A stretch of 64,000 bases of DNA from NCBI RefSeq assembly GCF_023913735.1, contig NZ_JAMXBH010000001.1, positions 62,001 through 126,000 on the forward strand. Reading direction: 5' to 3'. A program made the position numbers and the translations under genes. Origin of the DNA: Pseudarthrobacter raffinosi. GTDB taxonomy: Bacteria; Actinomycetota; Actinomycetes; Actinomycetales; Micrococcaceae. The notes below the pieces were generated by a model. The model made no database searches. It worked only from the letters and a program-made list of their open reading frames with translations, and was not told the origin of the DNA. Below, piece by piece: positions 1 through 8,642 of the stretch; positions within the stretch are counted from its first letter, which is position 1, and every line of letters starts with the position of its first letter.

Positions 1-276
1 GTCGGCGCTTCGCAGCATGCCGGGCAGGGCCGCCGCGTACATAAGGTCCGAGCGGGCAACATCGACCAGGTTAATGGCTCCCAGGACCGTATTGACGGGC
101 TCGCCGGGAAATCCGCGGCGATGGGCCGCGCAATGAAGTTCCGTATAGAGGAGCATCGAAGCCACCAGCTGGTGGCCCTGGGCTGCCGCGGTTGAGAGGT
201 AATGGGCGGCCGCGGATGATTCTGGCTCTTCGACCACAAGCTTGAGGACAGCCGACGTGTCCAGGTAGATGATCAC
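1..276 (-). CDS. VapC-like PIN-domain toxin, 3' end cut by window
   Basis: The reading frame stays open to base 1, so about 92 N-terminal residues are visible. It opens with a GTG that overlaps the antitoxin stop (GTGA). The N-terminus IIYLDTSAVLKL carries the first conserved PIN aspartate (about residue 6), and LLYTELHCA about 40 residues later supplies the conserved glutamate. Distal acidic residues lie beyond the window. PIN toxins of this group are Mg-dependent RNases neutralised by the adjacent antitoxin. Gene order (antitoxin then toxin, overlapping) fits a type II module. The RNA target cannot be told from the sequence. Confidence 0.85.
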   Translation of the reverse strand, partial: MIIYLDTSAVLKLVVEEPESSAAAHYLSTAAAQGHQLVASMLLYTELHCAAHRRGFPGEPVNTVLGAINLVDVARSDLMYAAALPGMLRSAD

Positions 277-539
277 CGGTCCCCGCGGAGGTCAGCCAGG
301 ATCTCAGCAGTGCCGGCTTCTGACGGGACGCGCGGCAGCGTCTGGAAATCGACCGGCCCCTTGGCGGCTGGGCGGACCTGGCCCGCCAGCAGCAACCGCT
401 CAAAGGGCGACGCCGACGGCGGAATCAATGTAGCGGCTATCTCGCCGTTGTTTGTGACGTCGATGGTTTCGCCGTTCTTAACGCGCTCCAGGATTTTGCT
501 GCTCTGGTTGCGCAGTTCCCGGTGTGGAATGGTCGCCAT
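273..539 (-). CDS. Phd/YefM-family antitoxin
   Basis: An 88-residue protein beginning MATIPHRELRNQSSKILERV, the classic N-terminus of Phd/YefM DNA-binding antitoxins (IP.RELR, then VTNNGEIAATLIP forming the beta-rich dimer core). The C-terminal half is expected to be the flexible toxin-binding segment. It is the first gene of the pair and overlaps the PIN toxin by 4 nt, so translation is probably coupled. Antitoxins of this type usually repress their own promoter with the toxin as co-repressor. An upstream GGAGGTAACC supplies the ribosome site. Confidence 0.88.
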   Translation of the reverse strand: MATIPHRELRNQSSKILERVKNGETIDVTNNGEIAATLIPPSASPFERLLLAGQVRPAAKGPVDFQTLPRVPSEAGTAEILADLRGDR

Positions 540-581
540 GGTTACCTCCGTAGCAAGCGTAGCAACTGCTGCGTCTGAGCG

Positions 582-622
582 TAAGGCTCAACCACCGTGG
601 GTTTCGACAGGCTCAACCACCG
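582..622. repeat. dispersed VVEPVE-type repeat, two tandem units
   Basis: Contains AAGGCTCAACCACC followed by GTTTCGACAGGCTCAACCAC. The same core (TTTCGACAGGCTCAACCACC and close variants) recurs near 1390, 3340, 17105, 25830, 28950 and 31035, mostly at gene edges. Here it is translated as the C-terminal tail (VVEPVETHGG) of the hydrolase. Confidence 0.75.
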
Positions 623-1370
623 CCCGCTCCCAGTGCCGCCGGAGCAATTCAGCCAGCCGCTCGGGCTCGATCCGGTGTGGCGGATCGAAATGGTGGCGCT
701 TGGGGAACACTTCCAGGTGGAAGTCCGGGAAGAAGACCCTGGACAGCCGGCTGGCGATATCGCCGTAGTCATTGGGATTGCTCAGGCCGCCCAAGGCGAA
801 GTAGACGGGCTGGCGAAAGGCAGCCAAACGCGCCCTCTCCAGGTCATAGTTTTTGAAGGTCCGCAGGAACGCCCTGATACCCGCCGGCCGGTTGGCCATC
901 CACGGCGGCGGGGGATCCGGCGGCGGCGGAAGGACGACGTCGGGCTTAACTCCCAGCCTCATGAAGGCGGACATGAACTGCTCCGGCAGGAGGGGTTCCA
1001 ACTGCTCGTACTTCTTCCGGAGCTCCGTGTACGCAGGGCTCCAGTCCCAGTTCCCGGCCCAGGCAGGTTCCAGCAGCGCCAGGCTCAGCAGCCTGCCCGG
1101 GTGCTTGGCAGCGAACGCCAGCGCCGCCGCGCCGCCACCTGAATAGCCCGCCAGATGGAACGTCTCCCATCCCCGGGTATCGGCTTCGCGCAGCACGCCG
1201 TCGATCTCTGTGTCCAGGCTCCAGTCCGCCGGCGGCCCATCGTCCGCGTAGAGCTCGAGATCCTTGGCGATTGCCTGGACATCCGGCCCGAGGGCTGCGA
1301 TGAGTCCGCCGAAGGCGGCCTGGGCGGGGAGTACAGCGCCCGGTAGAAGGATGGCCCGAATTGGTCCCAT
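588..1370 (-). CDS. alpha/beta-fold hydrolase
   Basis: About 260 residues if started at MGPIRAILLPG. The frame extends 19 codons further upstream, but those codons are the dispersed repeat (VVEPVEIQ) and are unlikely to be native. Family signs are an oxyanion-type start (LLPGAVLPAQAAF), the nucleophile elbow GYSGGGAAAL near residue 75, and a late catalytic-histidine region (KRHHFDPPHR). The C-terminus VVEPVETHGG is again encoded by the repeat, so both gene edges abut copies of it. The substrate is unknown. Members act on esters, lactones or amides in the cytoplasm. The protein has no signal peptide. Confidence 0.8.
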   Translation of the reverse strand: MGPIRAILLPGAVLPAQAAFGGLIAALGPDVQAIAKDLELYADDGPPADWSLDTEIDGVLREADTRGWETFHLAGYSGGGAAALAFAAKHPGRLLSLALLEPAWAGNWDWSPAYTELRKKYEQLEPLLPEQFMSAFMRLGVKPDVVLPPPPDPPPPWMANRPAGIRAFLRTFKNYDLERARLAAFRQPVYFALGGLSNPNDYGDIASRLSRVFFPDFHLEVFPKRHHFDPPHRIEPERLAELLRRHWERAVVEPVETHGG

Positions 1371-1387
1371 GGGAGAACGGTACGCCT

Positions 1388-1432
1388 GGATTTCGACAGG
1401 CTCAACCACCGGATACTGGAGGCTCAACCACC
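1388..1432. repeat. dispersed VVEPVE-type repeat, two units
   Basis: TTTCGACAGGCTCAACCACC, then GGAGGCTCAACCACCCG about 10 nt later. It lies directly upstream of the hydrolase start, between it and the cold-shock gene leader. Confidence 0.75.
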
Positions 1433-1479
1433 CGTCTCGTTGGCCGGTGGTAAATGGTTCGGAAAATCTCCTGTAGTGT

Positions 1480-1629
1480 TGATCCTGTTGTTGTGTTTAT
1501 GCGGTTGGTAGTTCAGGCAGTACGCGCGGTCGAAAGTCCGCGTCTTTCTGAAGTAGCGGTTTTGAACACCCCACACCGGAGGACCCGAAAGTCGGGACTT
1601 TTCCTCCACCTTCACGAAGGACAAAAATA
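1480..1629 (+). promoter_or_regulatory. long structured 5' leader of cspA
   Basis: About 150 nt without a gene precede cspA. The leader contains a hairpin: CCCG (1584-1587) pairs with CGGG (1593-1596), and GGAGGA (1578-1583) can pair with TCCTCC (1602-1607), enclosing it. The ribosome site GAAGGACA sits about 5 nt before the ATG. Long folded leaders are usual for cold-inducible csp genes. Thermosensing here is inference. Confidence 0.45.
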
Positions 1630-1833
1630 ATGGCTACTGGTACCGTCAAATGGTTTAACGCTGAAAAGGGCTTCGGCTTCATTTCCCCCGATGACTCCTC
1701 ACAGGACGTTTTCGCTCACTACTCCGCGATCGCCTCTTCCGGCTTCCGCTCACTCGAAGAGAACCAGAAGGTTTCCTTCGAAACCGAGCAGGGCCCCAAG
1801 GGTCCCCAGGCCGTCAACATCCAGGCACTCTAA
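1630..1833 (+). CDS. cspA: cold-shock protein, single CSD
   Basis: A 67-residue protein, the full length of the family. It begins [20 protein letters not shown], carrying the first RNA-binding motif (KGFGFI). DVFAHYSAI is the second motif, a variant of the usual VFVHFSAI. Small OB-fold proteins of this type bind single-stranded RNA and DNA and act as RNA chaperones in the cytoplasm. The gene stands alone, preceded by a structured leader and followed 40 nt later by a strong terminator, so it is a monocistronic unit. Confidence 0.97.
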   Translation: MATGTVKWFNAEKGFGFISPDDSSQDVFAHYSAIASSGFRSLEENQKVSFETEQGPKGPQAVNIQAL

Positions 1834-1873
1834 TTCTTTAGAGATTCTGGGGCCTTAGGGTTTCATTTTCAAA

Positions 1874-1907
1874 GCAGGGCCGGTCATTAGACCGGCCCTG
1901 CTTTTGT
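1874..1907 (+). terminator. rho-independent terminator after cspA
   Basis: An 11-bp perfect stem (GCAGGGCCGGT at 1874-1884 with ACCGGCCCTGC at 1891-1901), a 6-nt loop, and a run CTTTTG after it. Confidence 0.9.
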
Positions 1908-1970
1908 TAACCCGGATGTGCTTCAAAGCGCCCGACTGGCAACTTCCGAGAAACCCCTTCAAGATAGTCA

Positions 1971-2717
1971 GTGGGCAAGCAGGGGGGTGATCGAGTCCAT
2001 CCCGCCGCACAGAGAGGCCCGCACTTCGTGCCAATACCAAAACGTCAACTCAGTCCGCTCATCCGCAAGTTCGTCAACGGCAGCCGCCCCGCCCAGGCAG
2101 AGACCAGAGGCCTCGGCGAGCTCAATCCGGTGGAGCCCGCCGCCCGCCGGGAGGGGCTGCCCGTACTGGGCGATGACCAGGTCTATGTGATGAAATACGG
2201 GACGGTCTATCACACGGCGTGGTGTCCGGTGGTGGCCGACTGCTGGGACCACGCCCCCAGAAGACTGCTAGTGACCCTGTTGGCCGCTGTGGGGGAGCGA
2301 ACCCGGTGCGCGGAATGCAACCGGCACGCGAAGGCAGCCAGGGCGTCAGCTGCGCAGGAATACCACCAGCAAGCCCGGCCCACCCCCGAACCCCCACCGC
2401 CTGACGCCGTGGTCCCGCTGAAAGTCATTGGGCTGGCCCATGGGATACTCTTCCTGGCCGCAGGGCAGGAATATCGGGAACGTTTTAAGGAAACCGCCGT
2501 GGAGCCGGCTACCCCGCTGTGGGTGGACGGGCGGCGTGACGGCATGGTGGTGCGGCTGGACTCCGCCAGCGACGAACCACTCGTGCTTGTCCAGTTGGAC
2601 CCCCGCGCCACGTTCCGGAACGGTCCGTACCAGGTGCGCCTGCGTCATCCGCTGCGGCGGTCGGCCACCAAACCCTATGCGGTTGAGTCAGTTGAGTCCG
2701 TTGAGCCTGCACCATGA
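1971..2717 (+). CDS. hypothetical protein with clustered cysteines
   Basis: I do not recognise the family. The frame is open for 248 codons from a GTG. Up to 60 N-terminal residues look atypical, and the true start may lie nearer the segment YVMKYGTVYHTAWCPVVADC. The recognisable core holds a C-x5-C pair (WCPVVADCW) and, about 30 residues on, a C-x2-C pair (RCAECNR), suggesting a small metal or structural site. A proline-rich spacer (PTPEPPPPDA) precedes a second half without cysteines. The tail AVESVESVEPAP resembles the dispersed-repeat peptide. No signal peptide or membrane segment is visible. Confidence 0.5.
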   Translation: MGKQGGDRVHPAAQRGPHFVPIPKRQLSPLIRKFVNGSRPAQAETRGLGELNPVEPAARREGLPVLGDDQVYVMKYGTVYHTAWCPVVADCWDHAPRRLLVTLLAAVGERTRCAECNRHAKAARASAAQEYHQQARPTPEPPPPDAVVPLKVIGLAHGILFLAAGQEYRERFKETAVEPATPLWVDGRRDGMVVRLDSASDEPLVLVQLDPRATFRNGPYQVRLRHPLRRSATKPYAVESVESVEPAP

Positions 2718-2751
2718 CGGATCCCCGGCCGCACCCTGCAGGACTGCCTCC

Positions 2752-3337
2752 ATGCAACTTTCCGTTCCCGCCTTCGGCTGGGAAAACAGCCACCTCTACG
2801 CCATCCGCTGGAAGGACCGCGCCGGAAAGCCGCGGGAGATTGTGGGTCCCCAGGACCTCACGGAAGATCTGGACGCAGAGCCGGCTCCGGCGTCGTCCTT
2901 TCCGAACTGCTGGATGCCCAAAAGCCGGGAAGCGCGCTGGAATACGAGTACGACTTTGGCGATAGCTGGACGCATCACGTGGAGGTGTTTGGTTCAGCGG
3001 ACCTTCCGGCCGGGGAACTGCTGTGCGTCGACGGCGCCAACCGCGGACCCGTGGAGGCCTTCGGCGGGCCCCGCGGTTACCAGCGACTGCTGCAGATCGT
3101 CGCGGACCCGAAGCATCCGGAACACGCGGATGCGCCATGCTGGCCGCCGGGTTTGTCACCCGGTCCGGCCATCCCATCCCGGACGAGTGGGTCAGCGACA
3201 TCAACCGCGTGGTGCGTTGGAACTTCGAGTGCCTGCACCTGACGGCGCCCAAAGTGGGGCCTCTTGACAGGGCACTGCTAACCGACGGCGGCGTGAAGTT
3301 CCTGCTGGCGGTCCAGGCTGTGGGCCGCTTGGTTTAG
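2752..3337 (+). pseudogene. plasmid pRiA4b ORF-3 family protein, two frameshifts
   Basis: Three pieces in three frames together give one pRiA4b ORF-3-like protein. From ATG 2752 (frame 1) come MQLSVPAFGWENSHLYAIRW and then IVGPQDLTEDLDAEPA. Near 2880-2895 homology moves to frame 3 with the family hallmark YEYDFGDSWTHHVEV, followed by CVDGANRGPVEAFGGPRGYQ. Near 3130-3155 it moves to frame 2 with HPIPDEWVSDINRVVRWNF to the stop at 3337. The role of the family is not established. The two lesions may be real decay or base-calling errors; the intact hallmark motif argues for recent origin either way. Confidence 0.75.
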
Positions 3338-3380
3338 GTTTCTACAGGCTCAACCACCGGAGGTTGGCAGGCTCAATCCC
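3337..3380. repeat. dispersed VVEPVE-type repeat, two units
   Basis: GTTTCTACAGGCTCAACCACC, then TGGCAGGCTCAATCCCCGG. It lies exactly between the end of the broken ORF-3 gene and the end of ctaD, which converge. Confidence 0.65.
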
Positions 3381-3383
3381 CGG

Positions 3384-5138
3384 TCACTCGTCCGGGTTTG
3401 GATTGCGTACGTCCTTTTCGCCGATATCCGCAGCACCCAGGGCGGCCGCGGCCGGGCTGTGCGTGGTTTCGTGCGCGCGAACGCTGAGCTCCGGATGGTG
3501 GAGGTCCAGGGCGGGACGCTCTGAACGGATCCGGGGCAGGGACGTGAAGTTGTGGCGCGGCGGCGGGCAGGACGTGGCCCATTCGAGCGAGGCGCCGAAG
3601 CCCCACGGGTCATCCACCTCAACGCGCTCTGAGCTGCGCCACGTGATGTAGACGTTCCAGAAGAACGGAATCATCGAGGCGCCGAGAAGGTATGACGAGA
3701 TGGTGGAGAACTGGTTCATCCAGGCGAAGTTGTCCTCCACCAGGTAGTCGGCGTAGCGGCGGGGCATGCCCATGACCCCTAGCCAGTGCTGGATCAGGAA
3801 GGTTCCGTGGAATCCCAGGAACAGCATCCAGAAGTGGATCTTTCCGAGGCGCTCGTTGAGCATTTTGCCGGTGAATTTTGGCCACCAGAAGTAGAAGCCT
3901 GCGAACATCGCGAACACCACGGTGCCGAACACCACGTAGTGGAAGTGCGCCACGACAAAGTACGAATCGGAGACGTGGAAGTCCAGCGGCGGGGAGGAGA
4001 GGATGATCCCGGTCAGGCCGCCGAAGAGGAACGTGATGAGGAAACCGAGGCTCCAGAGCATGGGGGTTTCGAAGGTGAGGGATCCGCCCCACATGGTGCC
4101 GATCCAGTTGAAGAATTTCACGCCGGTAGGTACGGCGATGAGCATGGTCATGAAGGCGAAGAACGGCAGCAGTACCGAACCGGTCACGTACATGTGGTGT
4201 GCCCACACGGTCATGGACAGGGCTGCAATGGCGATGGTCGCGTAGACAAGGCCCTTGTAGCCGAAGATCGGCTTGCGGCTGAAGACCGGGAAGATCTCGG
4301 ACACAATGCCGAAGAACGGCAGCGCAATGATGTACACCTCGGGGTGTCCGAAGAACCAGAACAGGTGCTGCCACAGAACCGCGCCGCCGTTCTCCGGATC
4401 ATAGATGTGGGCACCGAACTTACGGTCCGCCCCCAGGGCAAACAGTGCTGCGGCGAGCGGCGGGAAGGCCATGATCACCAGGATGGCCGTGACCAGCGTG
4501 TTCCAGGTGAAGATGGGCATCCGCCACATGGTCAGGCCGGGGGCGCGCATGCAGATGATGGTGGTGATGAAGTTGACGGCGCCCAGGATGGTGCCGAATC
4601 CGGACAGTGCCAGGCCGAAGACCCACAAGTCACCGCCGACGCCGGGAGTGAATGTGGTGTTGTTCAATGGCGCGTAGGCGAACCAGCCGAACGCCGCAGC
4701 GCCCTGCGGGGTGATGAAGCCCGAGACGGCGATGGTGGAGCCGAAGAGGAAGAACCAGAAGGCCAGGGCGTTCAGTCGCGGGAAGGCGACGTCGGGGGCG
4801 CCGATCTGCAGCGGCATGATGACATTGCCGAAGCCGGCGAACAGCGGGGTGGCGAACATCAGCAGCATCATGGTGCCGTGCATCGTGAACAGCTGGTTGT
4901 ACTGCTCCTTGGTCTGCAGGATCTGCATGCCAGGTTCGAAGAGCTCGGCCCGGATCAGCAGGGCCATAACTCCAGCCAGGCAGAAGAAGACGAACGACGT
5001 GATCAGGTACATGTACCCGATGACCTTGTGGTCAGTGGACGTGATCCAGCTGACCACCATGGCGCCTTTGCGCCGGGGTACTACCGCAGGAGCAGCGGTT
5101 GAGCCGGTCCCCATTCGTGAATGTCCAGTGATGGCCAT
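3384..5138 (-). CDS. ctaD: cytochrome c oxidase aa3-type subunit I
   Basis: This is the catalytic subunit of the haem-copper terminal oxidase in the cytoplasmic membrane; it reduces O2 to water and pumps protons. I start at [10 protein letters not shown] (584 residues), preceded by GAGGTGG; the frame upstream is not conserved. Landmarks are [12 protein letters not shown] at the first helix, haem-ligand TMHGTMM (~86), CuB and cross-linked Tyr in FGHPEVYI (~262), WAHHMY (~312) and HFHYV (~397). Twelve helices are expected. The C-terminal tail (about 60 residues) is hydrophilic. Subunits II-IV and assembly genes are not in the window, so the gene is solitary here. Confidence 0.96.
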   Translation of the reverse strand: MAITGHSRMGTGSTAAPAVVPRRKGAMVVSWITSTDHKVIGYMYLITSFVFFCLAGVMALLIRAELFEPGMQILQTKEQYNQLFTMHGTMMLLMFATPLFAGFGNVIMPLQIGAPDVAFPRLNALAFWFFLFGSTIAVSGFITPQGAAAFGWFAYAPLNNTTFTPGVGGDLWVFGLALSGFGTILGAVNFITTIICMRAPGLTMWRMPIFTWNTLVTAILVIMAFPPLAAALFALGADRKFGAHIYDPENGGAVLWQHLFWFFGHPEVYIIALPFFGIVSEIFPVFSRKPIFGYKGLVYATIAIAALSMTVWAHHMYVTGSVLLPFFAFMTMLIAVPTGVKFFNWIGTMWGGSLTFETPMLWSLGFLITFLFGGLTGIILSSPPLDFHVSDSYFVVAHFHYVVFGTVVFAMFAGFYFWWPKFTGKMLNERLGKIHFWMLFLGFHGTFLIQHWLGVMGMPRRYADYLVEDNFAWMNQFSTISSYLLGASMIPFFWNVYITWRSSERVEVDDPWGFGASLEWATSCPPPRHNFTSLPRIRSERPALDLHHPELSVRAHETTHSPAAAALGAADIGEKDVRNPNPDE

Positions 5139-5232
5139 CTTCCACCTCACAGATACTTCTGCATGACAGCTATGGGCCCTTTGCATGAGCCCCTAATTGC
5201 AGGCTACTCACTAACGCGGCATCCCGAAAGAG

Positions 5233-5967
5233 TCAGTGCAGGCCCATCGCGTTCCGGACCTCGTCCAGGATGTGGTGGACGGCGGTCTCCGCCCCCACCG
5301 CGTCTCCACGGGCCACCGCTGCAGCAACATCCTCGTGGGCCTGTAAGGCTTCGTTCCGCGGTTTGAAGGGCATCAGGCCCTGCTGGGTCCGGCTGGTGAG
5401 CACCTCGGCCACCATGCCTTCCAACGCGGTGAACATCTCATTGCCGCAGCTTTGGAGCAGCAGGCAGTGGAACTCGATGTCGACGGCCAGGAACGCCTCG
5501 AGTTCGCCGGCCTCACCCAGTCGCCGCAGCTCTGCAGCCAGGGCAACCAGCTTGGCCCGTTCCGCGGCGCTCGCCCGGCGGGCAGCACCTGCGGCTGCAA
5601 TGGGCTCGACGGCGATGCGCAGCTCCGTGAGGCTGCTGTACTGAATATCGCGCCGGACAGAGCCCAGGCGCCAGCGCACCAGCTTGGGATCGAAGACATT
5701 CCACAGCCTGCGCTCCTGGACCACGATGCCCACCCGCCGGCGCGAATACACCAGGTTCATGGACTCCAGGACCTTCATGGTGTCCCGTGCAACGGTGCGG
5801 GAAATGCCGTACTCCCGCTGCAGGCCCTCAAGGGTCAGCCGGCTGCCCGGAGGCAGGCTCCCTGCCGCGATGGCGACGCCAACCGCCTCGAGAACGCGTT
5901 CATGCATGGCGGGGGAGGCCCCGCCGTCGTGCGCGTCATCCGCGTCCGGTGGTGTCGCCGTCGACAT
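5233..5967 (-). CDS. gntR: FadR-type GntR regulator, probable gluconate repressor
   Basis: A cytoplasmic transcription factor of about 244 residues from ATG 5967 (AGGAAAG just upstream); a TTG 16 codons earlier is a weaker alternative. The N-terminal winged helix reads LPPGSRLTLEGLQREYGISRTVARDTMKVLE, and the C-terminal all-helical FCD ligand domain follows (LTELRIAVEPIAAAGAA, then FLAVDIEFHCLLLQSCGN, with the His of its metal site). It is divergent from gntK-gntP across a 190-nt region carrying inverted repeats, which points to repression relieved by gluconate or its phosphate. The ligand is inferred from context. Confidence 0.87.
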   Translation of the reverse strand: MSTATPPDADDAHDGGASPAMHERVLEAVGVAIAAGSLPPGSRLTLEGLQREYGISRTVARDTMKVLESMNLVYSRRRVGIVVQERRLWNVFDPKLVRWRLGSVRRDIQYSSLTELRIAVEPIAAAGAARRASAAERAKLVALAAELRRLGEAGELEAFLAVDIEFHCLLLQSCGNEMFTALEGMVAEVLTSRTQQGLMPFKPRNEALQAHEDVAAAVARGDAVGAETAVHHILDEVRNAMGLH

Positions 5968-6022
5968 CTTTCCTGCTTTCCTCTGCGCCTGTGCGCCCTC
6001 CAATCGTACCGACAAATTCCCA

Positions 6023-6079
6023 AAGGTATGACTTGTGACACCAAAAGATAGTATCTATGGTTAGAAATGGTGATACCTT
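6023..6079. promoter_or_regulatory. candidate GntR operators between gntR and gntK
   Basis: Two kinds of symmetry sit in the divergent spacer. AAGGTAT (6023-6029) and ATACCTT (6073-6079) form a widely spaced inverted repeat. AGATAGTATCT (6046-6056) is a perfect 11-bp palindrome between them. Both lie in the AT-rich section where promoters for the two divergent genes must be, as expected for FCD-GntR control. Confidence 0.5.
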
Positions 6080-6158
6080 ATCTCCCGGCGCAGTTCCGTG
6101 TGGGATGCGCAATGAGCTTTCTTCATTTAGCCAACGGCGTCTTCTTCGGAGGTAAAAT

Positions 6159-6719
6159 ATGCGGTATCCAGCCACGCACCTGGTGGTGATGGGCGTTGCC
6201 GGTTCCGGCAAGTCCACCATTGCGGCAGCTCTTTCCCAGCAGCTTGGCTGGGCCTGTGCCGAAGCGGACGAGTTCCACCCCCAGTCCAACATCGACAAGA
6301 TGACCCAGGGCATTCCCCTGCAGGACGGGGACCGCTGGCCCTGGCTGCGGGAAATCCAGGGCTGGATGACGGCCCATGCCGCTGCCGGGAAGAGCACCGT
6401 GCTCACCTGCTCCGCCCTTAAGCAGAGCTACCGTGAGCTGCTCTCCGACGCGCAGGGACGGGTCCTGTTCATCCACCTCGACGGCGGGGCCGACCTGATC
6501 GGCCAGCGCATGCAGGGCCGCGAAGGCCACTTTATGCCGCCCACGCTCCTGCCCAGCCAGCTGGCCACCCTGGAACCGCTGACCGGCAACGAACTTGCCG
6601 CCGGCAGCCAACGCCTGGACATCTCCAACTCCCCGGAGGAGATCGTCACCGCCGTTCTGGCTGGCCTCGAGCTTCCCGGCCTCACGCTTCCCGCCCAGGC
6701 GGAGCTCAGCGCCTGCTGA
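6159..6719 (+). CDS. gntK: gluconokinase
   Basis: Phosphorylates D-gluconate to 6-phosphogluconate with ATP in the cytoplasm, feeding the pentose phosphate or Entner-Doudoroff route. The 186-residue length is normal for the bacterial GntK/thermoresistant family. The P-loop is VMGVAGSGKST (~10-19). WACAEADEFHP is the conserved gluconate-site motif, and DRWPWL follows (GDRWPWLREI). TCSALKQSYRELL is another family block. GGAGG stands about 8 nt before the ATG. The gene heads a two-gene operon with gntP, 47 nt downstream, and is divergent from gntR. Confidence 0.96.
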   Translation: MRYPATHLVVMGVAGSGKSTIAAALSQQLGWACAEADEFHPQSNIDKMTQGIPLQDGDRWPWLREIQGWMTAHAAAGKSTVLTCSALKQSYRELLSDAQGRVLFIHLDGGADLIGQRMQGREGHFMPPTLLPSQLATLEPLTGNELAAGSQRLDISNSPEEIVTAVLAGLELPGLTLPAQAELSAC

Positions 6720-6766
6720 GCCCAATTTTCCCCAATCCCCAAGTAGTTCTGTTTCAAAGGAGAATC

Positions 6767-8170
6767 ATGGTCATCGAAGGATGGACCCAAACGCTGGGCG
6801 CAGGACCTCTGCTGCTCATCGCCGCGGCATCGATTGTTGTGCTGCTGTTCCTGATCATCAAGCTGCGGATGCACGCACTCGTCGCCCTGATCGTGATCAG
6901 CCTCGCCACCGCATTCGCCACCGGAATCCCCGCCAACCAGGTAGTTCCTGTGCTGATCAACGGGTTCGGCACAACCTTGGGCACCGTGGCCCTCCTTGTG
7001 GGCCTGGGCGCCATGCTCGGCCGCATCGTTGAGACCAGCGGCGGCGCCAAGGTGCTGGCCGACTACCTGATCGGCGTGTTCGGCGAAAAGCGTGCCCCGT
7101 TCGCTCTGGGCCTCGCCTCCCTGATCTTCGGCTTCCCCATCTTCTTCGACGCCGGCCTGGTGGTCATGCTGCCCGTCGTCTTCGCCGTGGCCCACCGCCT
7201 GGGCGGGGGAGTGCTGCGCTACGGCCTCCCGGCCGCCGGTGCGTTCTCCGTGATGCACATCTTCCTCCCGCCGCACCCTGGCCCGGTCTCCGCTGCTGCC
7301 TTCTTTGATGCCAACATCGGCCTGGTCCTGATCGCCGGCCTCATCACCGCTATCCCCACCTGGTACGTCACCGCCTACCTGTTCGGCCTCTGGACCGGCA
7401 AGAAGCTGGTCCTCCCGGTGCCGGAAATCTTGGGCCACGCCAGCGCTGAAGCCGAGTCCCACCCGCCGCGCTTCCGCACCATCATCGGCCTGCTGCTCCT
7501 GCCGCTCGTCCTGATCTTCATCAACACCGGCCTGAACACCCTTGCGTCCTCCGGCGTGCTGTCCGACTCGGTCAAGAGCGAGCAGTGGTTCCAGGTCCTG
7601 CGCACCATCGGTGAAACCCCGGTGGCCCTGCTGATCGCCGTACTGGTGGCCGTGTTTGTCCTGGGCGCCCGCCGCGGCAAGGACGCTGGCGCCATCGAGA
7701 AGCTGCTCGAATCCTCGCTGGGGCCGGTCTGCTCCGTCATCCTGATCACCGGCGCCGGCGGCATGTTCGGCGGTGTCCTCCGTGCCTCCGGCATTGGCGA
7801 CGCACTGGCCGATGTCCTGGGCAACCTGGGCATCCCGCTGATCCTGGCCGGCTTCCTGATCGCCGCCATCCTGCGCATCGCCCAGGGTTCCGCCACCGTG
7901 GCCCTGACCACCACCGCGGGCCTCATCGCCCCGGCAGTGGCCACCGCCGGACTGACCGGCATGCAGATCGCCGCCCTGGTTATCGCCGTGGCAGCCGGCT
8001 CCGTGGTGGTGTCCCACGTCAACGACTCCGGCTTCTGGCTGGTGGGCCGCTTCTTCGGCATGGACGTCAAGACCACCCTGCGGACCTGGACCGTCATGGA
8101 AACCCTCATCGGTGTGATGGGCTTCGCCATCGCCGCGGTCCTCTTCCTGCTCGCTGGCGTGGCGGGTTAG
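6767..8170 (+). CDS. gntP: gluconate:H+ symporter, GntP family
   Basis: A polytopic inner-membrane permease of 467 residues, the usual length, with about 12-14 hydrophobic segments from the first helix (LLLIAAASIVVLLFLI). GntP landmarks include GLGAMLGRIVETSGGA, the motif GFPIFFDAGLVVMLP, HIFLPPHPGPVSAA, and the late blocks AQGSATVALTTTAG and HVNDSGFW. AAAGGAG lies just before the ATG. Co-transcribed after gntK, it brings in the substrate of that kinase. A strong hairpin follows the stop. Confidence 0.96.
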   Translation: MVIEGWTQTLGAGPLLLIAAASIVVLLFLIIKLRMHALVALIVISLATAFATGIPANQVVPVLINGFGTTLGTVALLVGLGAMLGRIVETSGGAKVLADYLIGVFGEKRAPFALGLASLIFGFPIFFDAGLVVMLPVVFAVAHRLGGGVLRYGLPAAGAFSVMHIFLPPHPGPVSAAAFFDANIGLVLIAGLITAIPTWYVTAYLFGLWTGKKLVLPVPEILGHASAEAESHPPRFRTIIGLLLLPLVLIFINTGLNTLASSGVLSDSVKSEQWFQVLRTIGETPVALLIAVLVAVFVLGARRGKDAGAIEKLLESSLGPVCSVILITGAGGMFGGVLRASGIGDALADVLGNLGIPLILAGFLIAAILRIAQGSATVALTTTAGLIAPAVATAGLTGMQIAALVIAVAAGSVVVSHVNDSGFWLVGRFFGMDVKTTLRTWTVMETLIGVMGFAIAAVLFLLAGVAG

Positions 8171-8201
8171 CGCTCTGATTCCAGCCACGGCTGACTGAAG
8201 T

Positions 8202-8246
8202 ACGACGGCGGGGCGTCCAGAGAAATTCTGGGCGCCCCGCCGTCGT
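8202..8246. terminator. bidirectional terminator between gntP and tfoX-like gene
   Basis: A 14-bp perfect stem (ACGACGGCGGGGCG at 8202-8215 with CGCCCCGCCGTCGT at 8233-8246) between two converging genes. It has no long T-run on either side. Confidence 0.75.
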
Positions 8247-8264
8247 CGTACTCCTGGTCCGCCG

Positions 8265-8642
8265 CTACTTGCGCGGTTTGGCCGCCTTGGGCGCTTTCGG
8301 CGGGAGCTGCGCGACGTACTCGAAGGCCTTCTCCAGCCAGGCGCTTGCCCGCGCGTCGTCGCCGTCGCCCTCGGCGTTCCAGACCTCCGGCAGTCCGGTG
8401 TAGCCGCCCATCGGCCGCTCCGCCGGGCCGAACGGGACGGTCCGCTCCGTGCTTTCGAGCACCTGCCTGTCGGCGTCGGAGAGCTTCACCCCGATGGTGG
8501 AACCGAACAGTCCGGCGAACATGTTGCCGTTGACGAAGGCGCCCAGGTTGCCGAACATCGGCTTGACGACCACCTCGGGGTTGTCCGGCACTACTGAGCG
8601 GAACCGCTCCTTGGCTTCGTCGGACGCTTTGGCCATCTCCAT
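8265..8642 (-). CDS. TfoX N-terminal-domain protein
   Basis: About 125 residues from ATG 8642 with GGGAGAAG upstream (a second ATG two codons later is possible). The single TfoX N-terminal domain shows as ERFRSVVPDNPEVVVKPMFG, then GNMFAGLFGSTIGVKLSDA and RPMGGYTGLPEVW. The lysine-rich tail (PPKAPKAAKPRK) is typical of short actinobacterial members. TfoX in gamma-proteobacteria regulates competence. Stand-alone TfoX_N proteins in actinobacteria have no proven role, so no function is assigned. It converges on gntP. Confidence 0.85.
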   Translation of the reverse strand: MEMAKASDEAKERFRSVVPDNPEVVVKPMFGNLGAFVNGNMFAGLFGSTIGVKLSDADRQVLESTERTVPFGPAERPMGGYTGLPEVWNAEGDGDDARASAWLEKAFEYVAQLPPKAPKAAKPRK

